Assembly: GCF_900090105.1 (NCBI RefSeq)
Contig: NZ_FMDM01000017.1
Coordinates: 62,001 to 126,000 of the forward strand
Origin: Micromonospora humi
GTDB taxonomy: Bacteria; Actinomycetota; Actinomycetes; Mycobacteriales; Micromonosporaceae
Length of the DNA: 64,000 bases
Direction: 5' to 3'
Positions 58,172 to 64,000 of this stretch are shown here, piece by piece (the stretch's first letter is position 1; each line of letters starts with the position of its first letter). The notes below the pieces were generated by a model. That model searched no databases. It saw only the letters and a program-made list of their open reading frames with translations, and was not told where the DNA came from. A program made the translations under genes and the position numbers.

Positions 58172-58600
58172 TCAGCCGGCCGCGCCACGTCGCGGTTGAT
58201 CCTCCGCCCGCGTGGACCGGTGATGTCGCGCCAGCAGCCGGAGCGCGGCCCCGTCCAGCGCGACCACGATGACCGCCCGCACCGGCGCGTAGGGGAAGAG
58301 GAGCAGGTCGACCACGATCGCGGGCAGCACGCAGCAGAACGCCAGCGGCACCGCCCGGCGCCGGCGGCCCAGCACGGCCAGTCCGGCGAGGACGACCGCG
58401 CCGCCGACCGCGAGGTGCACCCACGCCCAGGCGCCGAGGTCGACCTGGTAGACCCCGTCGGCGGTCGCCACCGCGAACCGTCCGTGCCGGGTGTGCGCCC
58501 AGGCCGACACCGCGTCGACCAGCCCGGCGGCGGTGAGCAGCGCGGCGGCGAGCAACGGCTGCCGGGCCGGGCCCGCCGCGGACCGCTCCGTCACGTCCAT
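58172..58600 (-). CDS. hypothetical four-helix membrane protein
   Basis: 142 residues with four membrane helices: LLAAALLTAAGLVDAVSAWA, VDLGAWAWVHLAVGGAVVLAGLAVL, PLAFCCVLPAIVVDLLLFPYA and VIVVALDGAALRLLA. This arrangement (a histidine and tryptophans at helix starts) resembles the DUF7144-like actinobacterial proteins. ATG 58600. Stops directly against the convergent hydrolase gene (58171/58172). Function unknown. Confidence 0.78.
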   Translation of the reverse strand: MDVTERSAAGPARQPLLAAALLTAAGLVDAVSAWAHTRHGRFAVATADGVYQVDLGAWAWVHLAVGGAVVLAGLAVLGRRRRAVPLAFCCVLPAIVVDLLLFPYAPVRAVIVVALDGAALRLLARHHRSTRAEDQPRRGAAG

Positions 58601-58732
58601 TTTCCCAGGTTAAAGCGCATTTCGTGGAGCGGTGTCGAGCTGGCCGCACGACCCCGGCTTCCGGAGTGCGCGAGGCGCACCGGCGTGTCGGTGTCGGCGT
58701 GTCGGGACGTGGAACAAGGACGCGGTCGAGAG

Positions 58733-58774
58733 CGCCATACCTCAGAGTCATATCTATGACTCTGAGGTATGGCG
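58733..58774. repeat. 20-bp perfect inverted repeat, 2-nt loop
   Basis: Arms CGCCATACCTCAGAGTCATA (58733-58752) and exact complement 58755-58774, loop TC. It is AT-richer than surrounding DNA, so it is not a typical terminator. It lies in a gene-free region between two minus-strand genes. Confidence 0.9.
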
Positions 58775-58859
58775 GTGTATACCGACCTGCCCCCGGCGTG
58801 CGACTCGCCGGTTGCCGGACCGGTGCCCGGCACGAGCCGTGGCGCGGCGACTCGGCGCC

Positions 58860-58901
58860 GGGCGTCGGGCGTCGGGCGTCGGCCGTCGGGCGTCGGGCGT
58901 C
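58860..58901. repeat. 7-nt tandem repeat GGGCGTC, six copies
   Basis: Six consecutive GGGCGTC heptads (one copy GGCCGTC) run from 58860 to 58901. Not in a gene. Such short repeats can vary in number by slippage. Confidence 0.8.
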
Positions 58902-59155
58902 GGGCGGATCGTGGGCGCCGGTCGGTCGGTGCGCCGTCGGGCCGCCGTGGGTCGGCGCGGTCGCATCGCCGGCGGACGCGAACCAGTCGACGCGGGCGGC
59001 GTCGTGCCGCGGGGTCGGTCGTGCCCCGGCGGGGTGGGTCGTGGCCGGGCGGTGGTGGTCGTGCCGCGCGGGGGGTGGTTTGTGCCCGGCGGGGGTCGGT
59101 CGTGCCCCGCGCGGGCGTGGGTCGTCGCGCGGGCGGAATCGTGCCGCGGGGTGGG

Positions 59156-59941
59156 TCAGGCGGCGGGTGCGGCCCCGGCGGACGGCGGCTCGCCCGGGTC
59201 GCGGGCGTAGCGCAGCATCAGCACCCCGTCGGCGGCGGCCAGCACGTGGCGCAACGGCAGGTGCCGTGGGGTGCTGCCGGCGCCGGCGGTGATCCGGCCC
59301 GGCCCGGCGCCGGCGAGCAGCGGCGCCACGGTCAGGCAGAGCTCGTCGACCAGGTCGGCGGCGGTGAGCGCGCCGAACAGGTGCGGCCCACCCTCGCAGA
59401 GCACCTGCTCCACTCCGCGCCGGCGCAGCTCGGCCAGCCCGGCGGTCAGGTCGACGCGGTCGGCGCCACAGCGGACCAGGTCGGCCACCTCGGTCAACCC
59501 GGCCGGCGCCTCGGCGTCGTCGCGGGTGAGCACCAGCGGCCGGACCGGTGCGTCGGCGAAGCAGCCCTGGGCCGGGTCGAGGTCGAGCGAGCCGGAGACC
59601 ACCACCAGCGTCGGATACTCGGCCAGGCCCCGGTCACGGCGCCAGGCGCGGCGCTCGGCGTTCAGCGTCACCGCGCGGTAGCCCTCGTGGCGCAGCGTGC
59701 CGGCGGCCACCAGCAGGCCGTCGCAGAGCATCCGCAGCATCCCGAAGACGCGCTTGTCCGGCTCGCCGGAGAGGCCGGCCGAGTAACCGTCCAGGGTGAC
59801 CGCGCCGTCCGCGCTGGCCACGAAGTTGACCCGCAGGTGCGGCCGGGGCGCGCGGCCGTAGAGCGCGGTGAGCTGCGGGTCGGTCAGCGGACCGGTGACG
59901 GGTGCCGGCCAGATCCGTTCGATCGGGGTTCCGACGTTCAT
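59156..59941 (-). CDS. pyrimidine reductase family protein (RibD C-terminal / DHFR-like)
   Basis: 261 residues. The RibD_C fold: HLRVNFVASADGAVTLDGYSAGLSGEPDKRVFGMLR, DGLLVAAGTLRHEGYRAV, RRGVEQVLCEGGPHLFGALTAADLVDELCLTVAPLLAG. It lacks the deaminase half. Such enzymes reduce pyrimidine or dihydrofolate-like substrates with NADPH; the natural substrate is unknown. ATG 59941 overlaps the stop of the tiny Cys-rich gene by ATGA. Confidence 0.88.
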   Translation of the reverse strand: MNVGTPIERIWPAPVTGPLTDPQLTALYGRAPRPHLRVNFVASADGAVTLDGYSAGLSGEPDKRVFGMLRMLCDGLLVAAGTLRHEGYRAVTLNAERRAWRRDRGLAEYPTLVVVSGSLDLDPAQGCFADAPVRPLVLTRDDAEAPAGLTEVADLVRCGADRVDLTAGLAELRRRGVEQVLCEGGPHLFGALTAADLVDELCLTVAPLLAGAGPGRITAGAGSTPRHLPLRHVLAAADGVLMLRYARDPGEPPSAGAAPAA

Positions 59942-60057
59942 TCGCCGGCCGGACCGGTGACCGGTGGGGTGGGTTCGGCGGTACGGTGCTGGCAGTCGCA
60001 CCACTTCCGGCCAGGACAGTCGTCGTGCCGCCGCTCCCGGCAGGCTCGGCAGATCAT
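59938..60057 (-). CDS. 39-residue Cys-rich micro-protein coupled to the RibD-like gene
   Basis: ATG 60057 encodes MICRACRERRHDDCPGRKWC followed by DCQHRTAEPTPPVTGPAGE, stop at 59938. Five cysteines and two histidines (C-x2-C, C-x5-C-x-C, with H11 and H24) can bind one zinc as a small knuckle. Stop and next start overlap (ATGA), so translation is coupled to the reductase. It is below usual ORF cut-offs. The cysteine spacing and coupling support it being real; the ribosome site is weak. Confidence 0.6.
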   Translation of the reverse strand: MICRACRERRHDDCPGRKWCDCQHRTAEPTPPVTGPAGE

Positions 60058-60091
60058 GCGGGCAGCCTATGCCGCGGAAGGACGGGACCAC

Positions 60092-60637
60092 GTGCCGCGT
60101 CAGATCTTCCAGCTGATGGTGTCCCTGGCGGGGGTCCGGCCGCCGGTCTGGCGACGGGTGCTGGTGCCCGGTGGTTTCACGCTGGACCGGCTGCACCGGG
60201 TGCTCCAGCACGCGATCGGGTGGCGCGACTGCCACCTGCACTCGTTCGAGATCGACGGTCGGCAGTACGGCGAGCCCGATCCGGGCGGCGAGCTGGCACT
60301 CCGCGACGAGTTGGACGTCCGGTTGGACGCGGTGGTGGGCAAGGGTGACCGGTTCCGCTACACCTACGACTTCGGTGACTGGTGGGAGCACGACCTGGTC
60401 GTGGAGGACGTCTGCGCCGCCGACCCGGACGAGCGGTACCCGGCCTGTGTGGACGGGGAGCGGGCCGCTCCGCCGGAGGGCGTGGGCGGCCCGGAGGGCT
60501 ATGCCGTGCTGCTGGCCGCGCTCGCCGATCCGGCGCATCCCGAGCACGCGACCATGCGGGAGTGGGCCGGCCCGGCGTTCGACCCGGCCGGGTTCGCCGC
60601 CGACCGCGCCACCACGTTGCTGCGCCGCTGCTGCTGA
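60092..60637 (+). CDS. plasmid pRiA4b ORF-3 family protein
   Basis: 181 residues. RQIFQLMVSLAGVRPPVWRRVLVPGGFTLDRLHRVLQHAIGWRDCHLHSF, then FRYTYDFGDWWEHDLVVEDV and PPEGVGGPEGYAVLLAALADPAHPEH are the family's landmarks. The family is widespread with no known biochemical function. GTG 60092; an earlier ATG 60057 on this strand overlaps the tiny Cys-rich gene start. It is followed by 208 bp holding the CebR-type promoter. Confidence 0.9.
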   Translation: MPRQIFQLMVSLAGVRPPVWRRVLVPGGFTLDRLHRVLQHAIGWRDCHLHSFEIDGRQYGEPDPGGELALRDELDVRLDAVVGKGDRFRYTYDFGDWWEHDLVVEDVCAADPDERYPACVDGERAAPPEGVGGPEGYAVLLAALADPAHPEHATMREWAGPAFDPAGFAADRATTLLRRCC

Positions 60638-60677
60638 ACGGGTCTCCGGGAGGGCCCGGACGCACGCGGTAACGAAA

Positions 60678-60691
60678 TGGGAACGCTCCCA
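60678..60691. promoter_or_regulatory. CebR-type operator 1 (TGGGAACGCTCCCA)
   Basis: Palindrome TGGGAACGCTCCCA differs by one base from the known CebR consensus TGGGAGCGCTCCCA. It lies 8 nt upstream of the -35 hexamer at 60700-60705. CebR is the LacI-family cellobiose/cellotriose-responsive repressor of actinobacterial cellulose utilisation; no cebR gene is in this window. Confidence 0.85.
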
Positions 60692-60699
60692 CCGGCCTA

Positions 60700-60728
60700 T
60701 TGACACCCCTGTTACCTCCCGGCAATCT
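60700..60728 (+). promoter_or_regulatory. probable cebE promoter
   Basis: The hexamer TTGACA at 60700-60705 is 17 nt from CAATCT at 60723-60728, matching -35/-10 spacing with a perfect -35 and a weak -10. It sits between the two operators and 117 bp upstream of the cebE start. Confidence 0.6.
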
Positions 60729-60730
60729 CA

Positions 60731-60744
60731 TGGGAGCGCTCCCG
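60731..60744. promoter_or_regulatory. CebR-type operator 2 (TGGGAGCGCTCCCG)
   Basis: It differs by one base from TGGGAGCGCTCCCA, 3 nt downstream of the -10. Binding here would block transcription initiation. The two operators are 53 bp apart centre to centre (about five helical turns), so a looped repressor is possible. Confidence 0.85.
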
Positions 60745-60845
60745 GGAGTGGCGTGAATCTCTTCCTTGCCCGCTCCGGCCCGGCGCGAAACGCACCCCCC
60801 ACCACACGAATAACTCGCCTCACCACCGAAAGAGGGGTCTGAAAG

Positions 60846-62165
60846 ATGAGCCTCCCCATCCGCCGTCGGCAGCTCGCGGCCATCGCGCTCGCGTCTGTCA
60901 CGGTGCTCGCCACCGCCACCGCCTGCAGCGACGACTCGTCGGGCGGCGGCGGCAGCGAAAGCGACGGCCCGGTCACCCTGGTCGTCGACGTCTTCGGCGA
61001 CCAGGGCTTCGGTTACCAGGACCTGTACAAGCAGTACGAAGCCGAGCACAAGAACGTCAAGATCCAGGAGCGCGGCAAGGGCCTCGGCCTCGGTGACTAC
61101 AACACCCGGCTGACCCAGCAGATCACCGCCGGCTCGGGCGCCGGCGACGTGGTGGCCCTGGAAGAGGGCACCATCGTCCAGTTCTACGCGCAGGCTGACA
61201 AGTTCGTGAACCTCGCCGACCACGGCGCGAACGACCTCAAGGGCAACTTCCTGCCGTGGAAGTGGGAGCAGGGCAGCACCCCCGACGGCAAGGTGCTGGG
61301 CCTCGGCACCGACGTCGGCGGCATGGCGTTGTGCTACCGCAGCGACCTGTTCAAGGCCGCCGGCCTGCCCACCGACCGCGAGCAGGTCGGCGCGCTCTGG
61401 CCCACCTGGGACAAGTTCATCGAGGCCGGCCAGAAGTTCGCCGCCGCCGACAAGAAGCACAAGTTCGTCGACTCGGCGACCAACTTCTACAACGTGGTGC
61501 TGATGCAGATCGCGGGCCAGGGCACCGGCTACACGTACTACGACAAGAGCAACAAGATGGTCATCGACCAGAACCCGGACGTGCAGGCCGCGTACCAGCT
61601 GACCACCAAGATGATCGGTGCCGGGCTGTCGAACAACCTGCAGTCGTTCTCCAACGAGTGGAACGCCGGCTTCAAGAACGGCAGCTTCGCCACCATCGCC
61701 TGCCCGGCGTGGATGACCGGTGTGATCAAGGGCCAGGCCGGTGACGCGGCGGCCGGCAAGTGGGACGTCGCCAAGGCCCCCGGCAACGGCGGCAACTGGG
61801 GCGGCTCCTTCCTCGGCGTGCCGAAGTCGAGCAAGCACCAGAAGGAGGCCATCGAGCTGGCCAAGTTCCTGACCAGCGCACAGGGCCAGATCGGCGCGTT
61901 CAAGGCGGTCGGCAACCTGCCGTCCAACCCGCAGGCGCTCACCGACCCGGCCGTGGCCGACTCGACCAACGACTACTTCAGCAAGGCCCCGGTCGGCAAG
62001 ATCTTCGCCGCCGGCGCCTCCGACCTGAAGCCGGTCTACCTCGGCCCGAAGAACAACGCGGTCCGCACCGCCGTGGAGAACACGCTGCGCGCCGTGGAGC
62101 AGGGCAAGTCGGCCGACGAGCAGTGGCAGGCGGCCTTGAAGAACGGTGCGGCCGCCGGTAAGTGA
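60846..62165 (+). CDS. cebE: sugar-binding lipoprotein of cellobiose-type ABC transporter
   Basis: 439 residues. Lipobox TATAC gives lipid-modified Cys27, followed by a Ser/Gly-rich linker and the SBP type 1 fold (VTLVVDVFGDQGFGYQDLYKQY at the start; TSAQGQIGAFKAVGNLPSNP near the end). It captures oligosaccharide outside the membrane for CebF/CebG. Operator context supports cellobiose or cellotriose; sequence alone does not fix ligand. ATG 60846, with AAAGAGGGG upstream. The gene is followed by two hairpins before cebF. Confidence 0.82.
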   Translation: MSLPIRRRQLAAIALASVTVLATATACSDDSSGGGGSESDGPVTLVVDVFGDQGFGYQDLYKQYEAEHKNVKIQERGKGLGLGDYNTRLTQQITAGSGAGDVVALEEGTIVQFYAQADKFVNLADHGANDLKGNFLPWKWEQGSTPDGKVLGLGTDVGGMALCYRSDLFKAAGLPTDREQVGALWPTWDKFIEAGQKFAAADKKHKFVDSATNFYNVVLMQIAGQGTGYTYYDKSNKMVIDQNPDVQAAYQLTTKMIGAGLSNNLQSFSNEWNAGFKNGSFATIACPAWMTGVIKGQAGDAAAGKWDVAKAPGNGGNWGGSFLGVPKSSKHQKEAIELAKFLTSAQGQIGAFKAVGNLPSNPQALTDPAVADSTNDYFSKAPVGKIFAAGASDLKPVYLGPKNNAVRTAVENTLRAVEQGKSADEQWQAALKNGAAAGK

Positions 62166-62179
62166 CCCGGCTGAGCCGC

Positions 62180-62267
62180 CCGCGGGTGGCGCCGGCAGCC
62201 CTGTGCTGCCGGCGCCACCCGCGGTGCCCGCAGAGCCCGGCGTCACCCGTGTGGCGGGTGACGCCGG
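62180..62267 (+). promoter_or_regulatory. tandem hairpins between cebE and cebF
   Basis: Hairpin A: arms 62180-62199 and 62205-62224 exactly complementary (20 bp), loop CCTGT. Hairpin B: CCGGCGTCACCCG (62237-62249) with exact complement 62255-62267, loop TGTGG. They lie 14 and 71 nt after the cebE stop; the second ends 3 nt before the cebF ribosome site (AGGAGAAGGA). Such intercistronic stems usually make the binding protein more abundant than the permeases. Confidence 0.8.
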
Positions 62268-62286
62268 CTGAGGAGAAGGACTCCTG

Positions 62287-63264
62287 ATGAGCCTCGACCT
62301 GCACGCCACGGCGCCGCCCGAGCCCCGCCCGCCGCGCGCCCGCACCTCGCACCGCCGCGCCAGCTCGGCCACCAAGCTGGACCTGAAGTACTCGCCGTAC
62401 CTGTACGTCCTGCCGTTCTTCGTGATCTTCGCCGTGTTCAGCGCCTACCCGATCGCCTACACGGTCTGGATCGCGCTGACCGACCGGTCGCCGCTGAACG
62501 CGACCATCTCGTTCGTCGGGATGGACAACTTCGTCGAGCTGATCACCGACGATCCGCAGTTCTGGAACGCGGTGGTGAACACGTTCGGCATGTTCGTGCT
62601 CTCCACCGTGCCCCAGCTGCTGCTGGCGCTCATGCTGGCCAACGCGTTGAACCGGAGGCTGCGCGCGCAGACCTTCTTCCGGATGGCCATCGCGATGCCG
62701 ATCATCACCTCGACCGCGGTGGTCGCGCTGATCTTCTCGATGATCTACGCCAAGGACTTCGGCCTGGTCAACTGGCTGCTCGACAGCATCGGCCTGGACC
62801 CGATCGACTGGCGGGCGAACCGCTTCGCCTCCTGGTTCGCCATCTCCACCATGGTCGACTGGCGCTGGGTCGGCTACAACGCGCTGATCTACCTGGCCGC
62901 CATGCAGTCGATCAGCAAGGACATGTACGAGGCCGCCGCGCTGGACGGGGCCTCCCGGCGGCGCCAGTTCTGGTCGATCACCGTCCCGCAGCTGCGCCCC
63001 ACGATCATCTTCACGCTGATCATCTCGACCATCGGCGGGCTCCAGCTGTTCACCGAGCCACTGCTGTTCACCAGCGGCTCGGGCGGTCTCTCCGGCGGCT
63101 CGGAGGGGCAGTTCCAGACCATCACGATGTACCTGCTCGACGTGATGAACCAGCGCTTCCGGTGGGGTTACGCCGGGGCGGTCGCGCTCGTGCTCTTCGT
63201 GCTCATCGCGTTGATGTCGACGGTCAACTATCTGCTGGCCCGCCGCATCAGCTCCGACAAGTGA
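62287..63264 (+). CDS. cebF: sugar ABC transporter permease, CebF type
   Basis: 325 residues with six membrane helices after a cytoplasmic tail (YLYVLPFFVIFAVFSAYPIAYTVW onward). The EAA loop is EAAALDGASRRRQFWSITVPQLRP (about 218-241). It forms half of the transmembrane pore with the next permease; the ATPase (MsiK type) is not in the window. ATG 62287 has AGGAGAAGGA upstream. Ligand as for cebE. Confidence 0.9.
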   Translation: MSLDLHATAPPEPRPPRARTSHRRASSATKLDLKYSPYLYVLPFFVIFAVFSAYPIAYTVWIALTDRSPLNATISFVGMDNFVELITDDPQFWNAVVNTFGMFVLSTVPQLLLALMLANALNRRLRAQTFFRMAIAMPIITSTAVVALIFSMIYAKDFGLVNWLLDSIGLDPIDWRANRFASWFAISTMVDWRWVGYNALIYLAAMQSISKDMYEAAALDGASRRRQFWSITVPQLRPTIIFTLIISTIGGLQLFTEPLLFTSGSGGLSGGSEGQFQTITMYLLDVMNQRFRWGYAGAVALVLFVLIALMSTVNYLLARRISSDK

Positions 63265-63274
63265 AGGTGACGAG

Positions 63275-64000
63275 ATGACGACCACCACGCTTCGTCCGCC
63301 CACCCGGCCGACCGCGCCGGCCAAGGCCACCCACCAGGCCGAGCGGCTCTGGAAGGCCAGCCCGCTGACCTGGTTCGGGCTGGTCCTCGGGGTGATCCTG
63401 TCGCTGTTCCCGTTCTACTGGATGATCGTCATCGCCTCGCGGACCAACGACGCGGCCAACTCCTGGCCGCCGCCGTTCCTGCCCGGCGGCAAGCTCGGCG
63501 AGAACATCGAACGGGTGCTGGCCAACGGTGACGCCAACGTCGTCAAGGGCCTGATGAACTCGTTCCTGGTCTCCGGGACGATCACCATCGCCACGGTGTT
63601 CTTCGGGTCGCTGGCCGGCTTCGCGTTCGCCAAGCTCCGGTTCCGGGGCAAGAACGCGCTGCTTCTGATCATCCTCGCCTCGATGATGGTGCCGATCCAG
63701 CTCGGCGTGCTCCCGCTCTACATCCTGATGGCGAAGCTCGACTGGCTGAACACGATGCCGTCGGTGACCGTGCCGTTCCTCATCGGCGGCTTCGGCATCT
63801 TCATGATGCGCCAGTACGCCGAGCAGGCCGTTCCGAACGAGCTGATCGAGGCCGCCCGGGTGGACGGCTGCTCCACCTGGAAGGTCTACTGGCACGTGGT
63901 GATGCCCGCGCTGCGGCCCGCCGCCGCGGTGCTCGGCCTGCTCACCTTCATGGAACAGTGGAACCAGTTCTTCTGGCCGTTCGTGGTGCTGGCCGACCCG
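63275..64000 (+). CDS. cebG: sugar ABC transporter permease, CebG type (partial, C-terminus cut off)
   Basis: 242 residues before the window edge. Membrane helices include LTWFGLVLGVILSLFPFYWMIVIA and NSFLVSGTITIATVFFGSLAGFAFAKL; the EAA loop EAARVDGCSTWKVYWHVVMPALRP is present. About 30-40 residues are missing at the C-terminus. It starts 10 bp after cebF and belongs to the same operon. Likely followed by a bglC/cebR-type gene outside the window. Confidence 0.9.
   Translation, partial: MTTTTLRPPTRPTAPAKATHQAERLWKASPLTWFGLVLGVILSLFPFYWMIVIASRTNDAANSWPPPFLPGGKLGENIERVLANGDANVVKGLMNSFLVSGTITIATVFFGSLAGFAFAKLRFRGKNALLLIILASMMVPIQLGVLPLYILMAKLDWLNTMPSVTVPFLIGGFGIFMMRQYAEQAVPNELIEAARVDGCSTWKVYWHVVMPALRPAAAVLGLLTFMEQWNQFFWPFVVLADP

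Larger units (their letters stand above)
58601..59155. other. 555-bp gene-free region with inverted and tandem repeats
   Basis: No reading frame here has coding-like codon use together with a start and ribosome site. It contains the 20-bp inverted repeat at 58733-58774, a heptad tandem repeat GGGCGTC (58860-58901), and a degenerate G-rich repeat based on GTCGTGCC at about 58990-59150. The codon pattern and strand asymmetry (G-rich on plus) differ from neighbours. Confidence 0.7.

Noticed and set aside
60057..60091. Upstream ATG for the pRiA4b ORF-3 gene
   Set aside because: It overlaps the start of the tiny Cys-rich gene; GTG 60092 begins right at the family's conserved start.
1..64000. tRNA, rRNA, insertion sequence or prophage
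   Set aside because: No cloverleaf, rRNA segment, transposase or integrase was recognised on reading both strands.

Overview
This window comes from a high-GC actinobacterium. Its third codon positions are almost all G or C, GTG starts are common, and many genes overlap by ATGA, GTGA or TGATG junctions. The gene set (HemQ-type haem synthesis, CebR-type operators, LigD-Pol/LigC-type repair proteins) and the GGGGCCCC paired intergenic repeats suggest the Micromonosporaceae, probably Micromonospora or a close relative. This assignment is inference from recognised gene families and repeat style, not from a database search. There is no rRNA, tRNA, insertion sequence, prophage or CRISPR array that I can support; it looks like chromosomal core and near-core sequence.

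Layout. 1-7.5 kb: a cut-off GT-C-like membrane protein, two tandem paralogous PQQ/beta-propeller membrane proteins, a C39-type peptidase and an OmpR-type two-component system. 7.6-19.3 kb: a large secreted malectin/propeller protein, a VOC protein, proline-rich single-pass membrane proteins, a fatty-acid beta-oxidation pair (fadB, fadA), RNase D and a membrane-anchored trypsin-like protease. 19.3-23.3 kb: a DUF3000 protein and the haem cluster hemE-hemY-hemQ. 23.4-28.4 kb: a secreted AA10 polysaccharide monooxygenase with CBM2, small acetyltransferase and lipoprotein genes, msrB and a LigD-type DNA polymerase domain. 28.4-39.3 kb: an AbiEi-like protein, a four-gene ABC export/lipoprotein-type operon with two very large FtsX permeases and two ATPases (one carrying an AbrB-like tail), and a PucR-type regulator. 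39.5-49 kb: a secreted YncE-like propeller, a tripeptidyl-peptidase-like lipoprotein, an ATP-dependent DNA ligase, an AlkA-like glycosylase, a COG4315 lipoprotein and an ECF sigma/anti-sigma pair. 49-56.3 kb: a five-gene minus-strand operon, herA-sbcD-sbcC-nurA-aminopropyltransferase-like. 56.5-64 kb: a membrane hydrolase, a RibD-like reductase coupled to a 39-residue Cys-rich protein, a pRiA4b ORF-3 protein and a cebEFG-like sugar ABC transporter cut by the right edge.

How parts work together. The cebEFG-like operon has a promoter bracketed by two copies of the TGGGAGCGCTCCCA-type CebR operator, and a double hairpin between the binding-protein and permease genes. With the secreted LPMO-CBM2 protein this points to growth on cellulose- or chitin-type polymers. 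DNA-repair functions are unusually dense: HerA/NurA and SbcC/SbcD (Rad50/Mre11-like) in one operon, with a separate LigD-type polymerase, an ATP-dependent ligase and an alkylation glycosylase.

Intergenic DNA is rich in long perfect inverted repeats of several families, and in a paired 20-nt GC-palindrome repeat found at three loci. At that repeat the sequence changes between loci while the palindrome is kept. The two features I find most worth following are the HerA-SbcCD-NurA operon (with a HerA whose P-loop lacks the usual glycine before lysine) and the covarying paired repeats.
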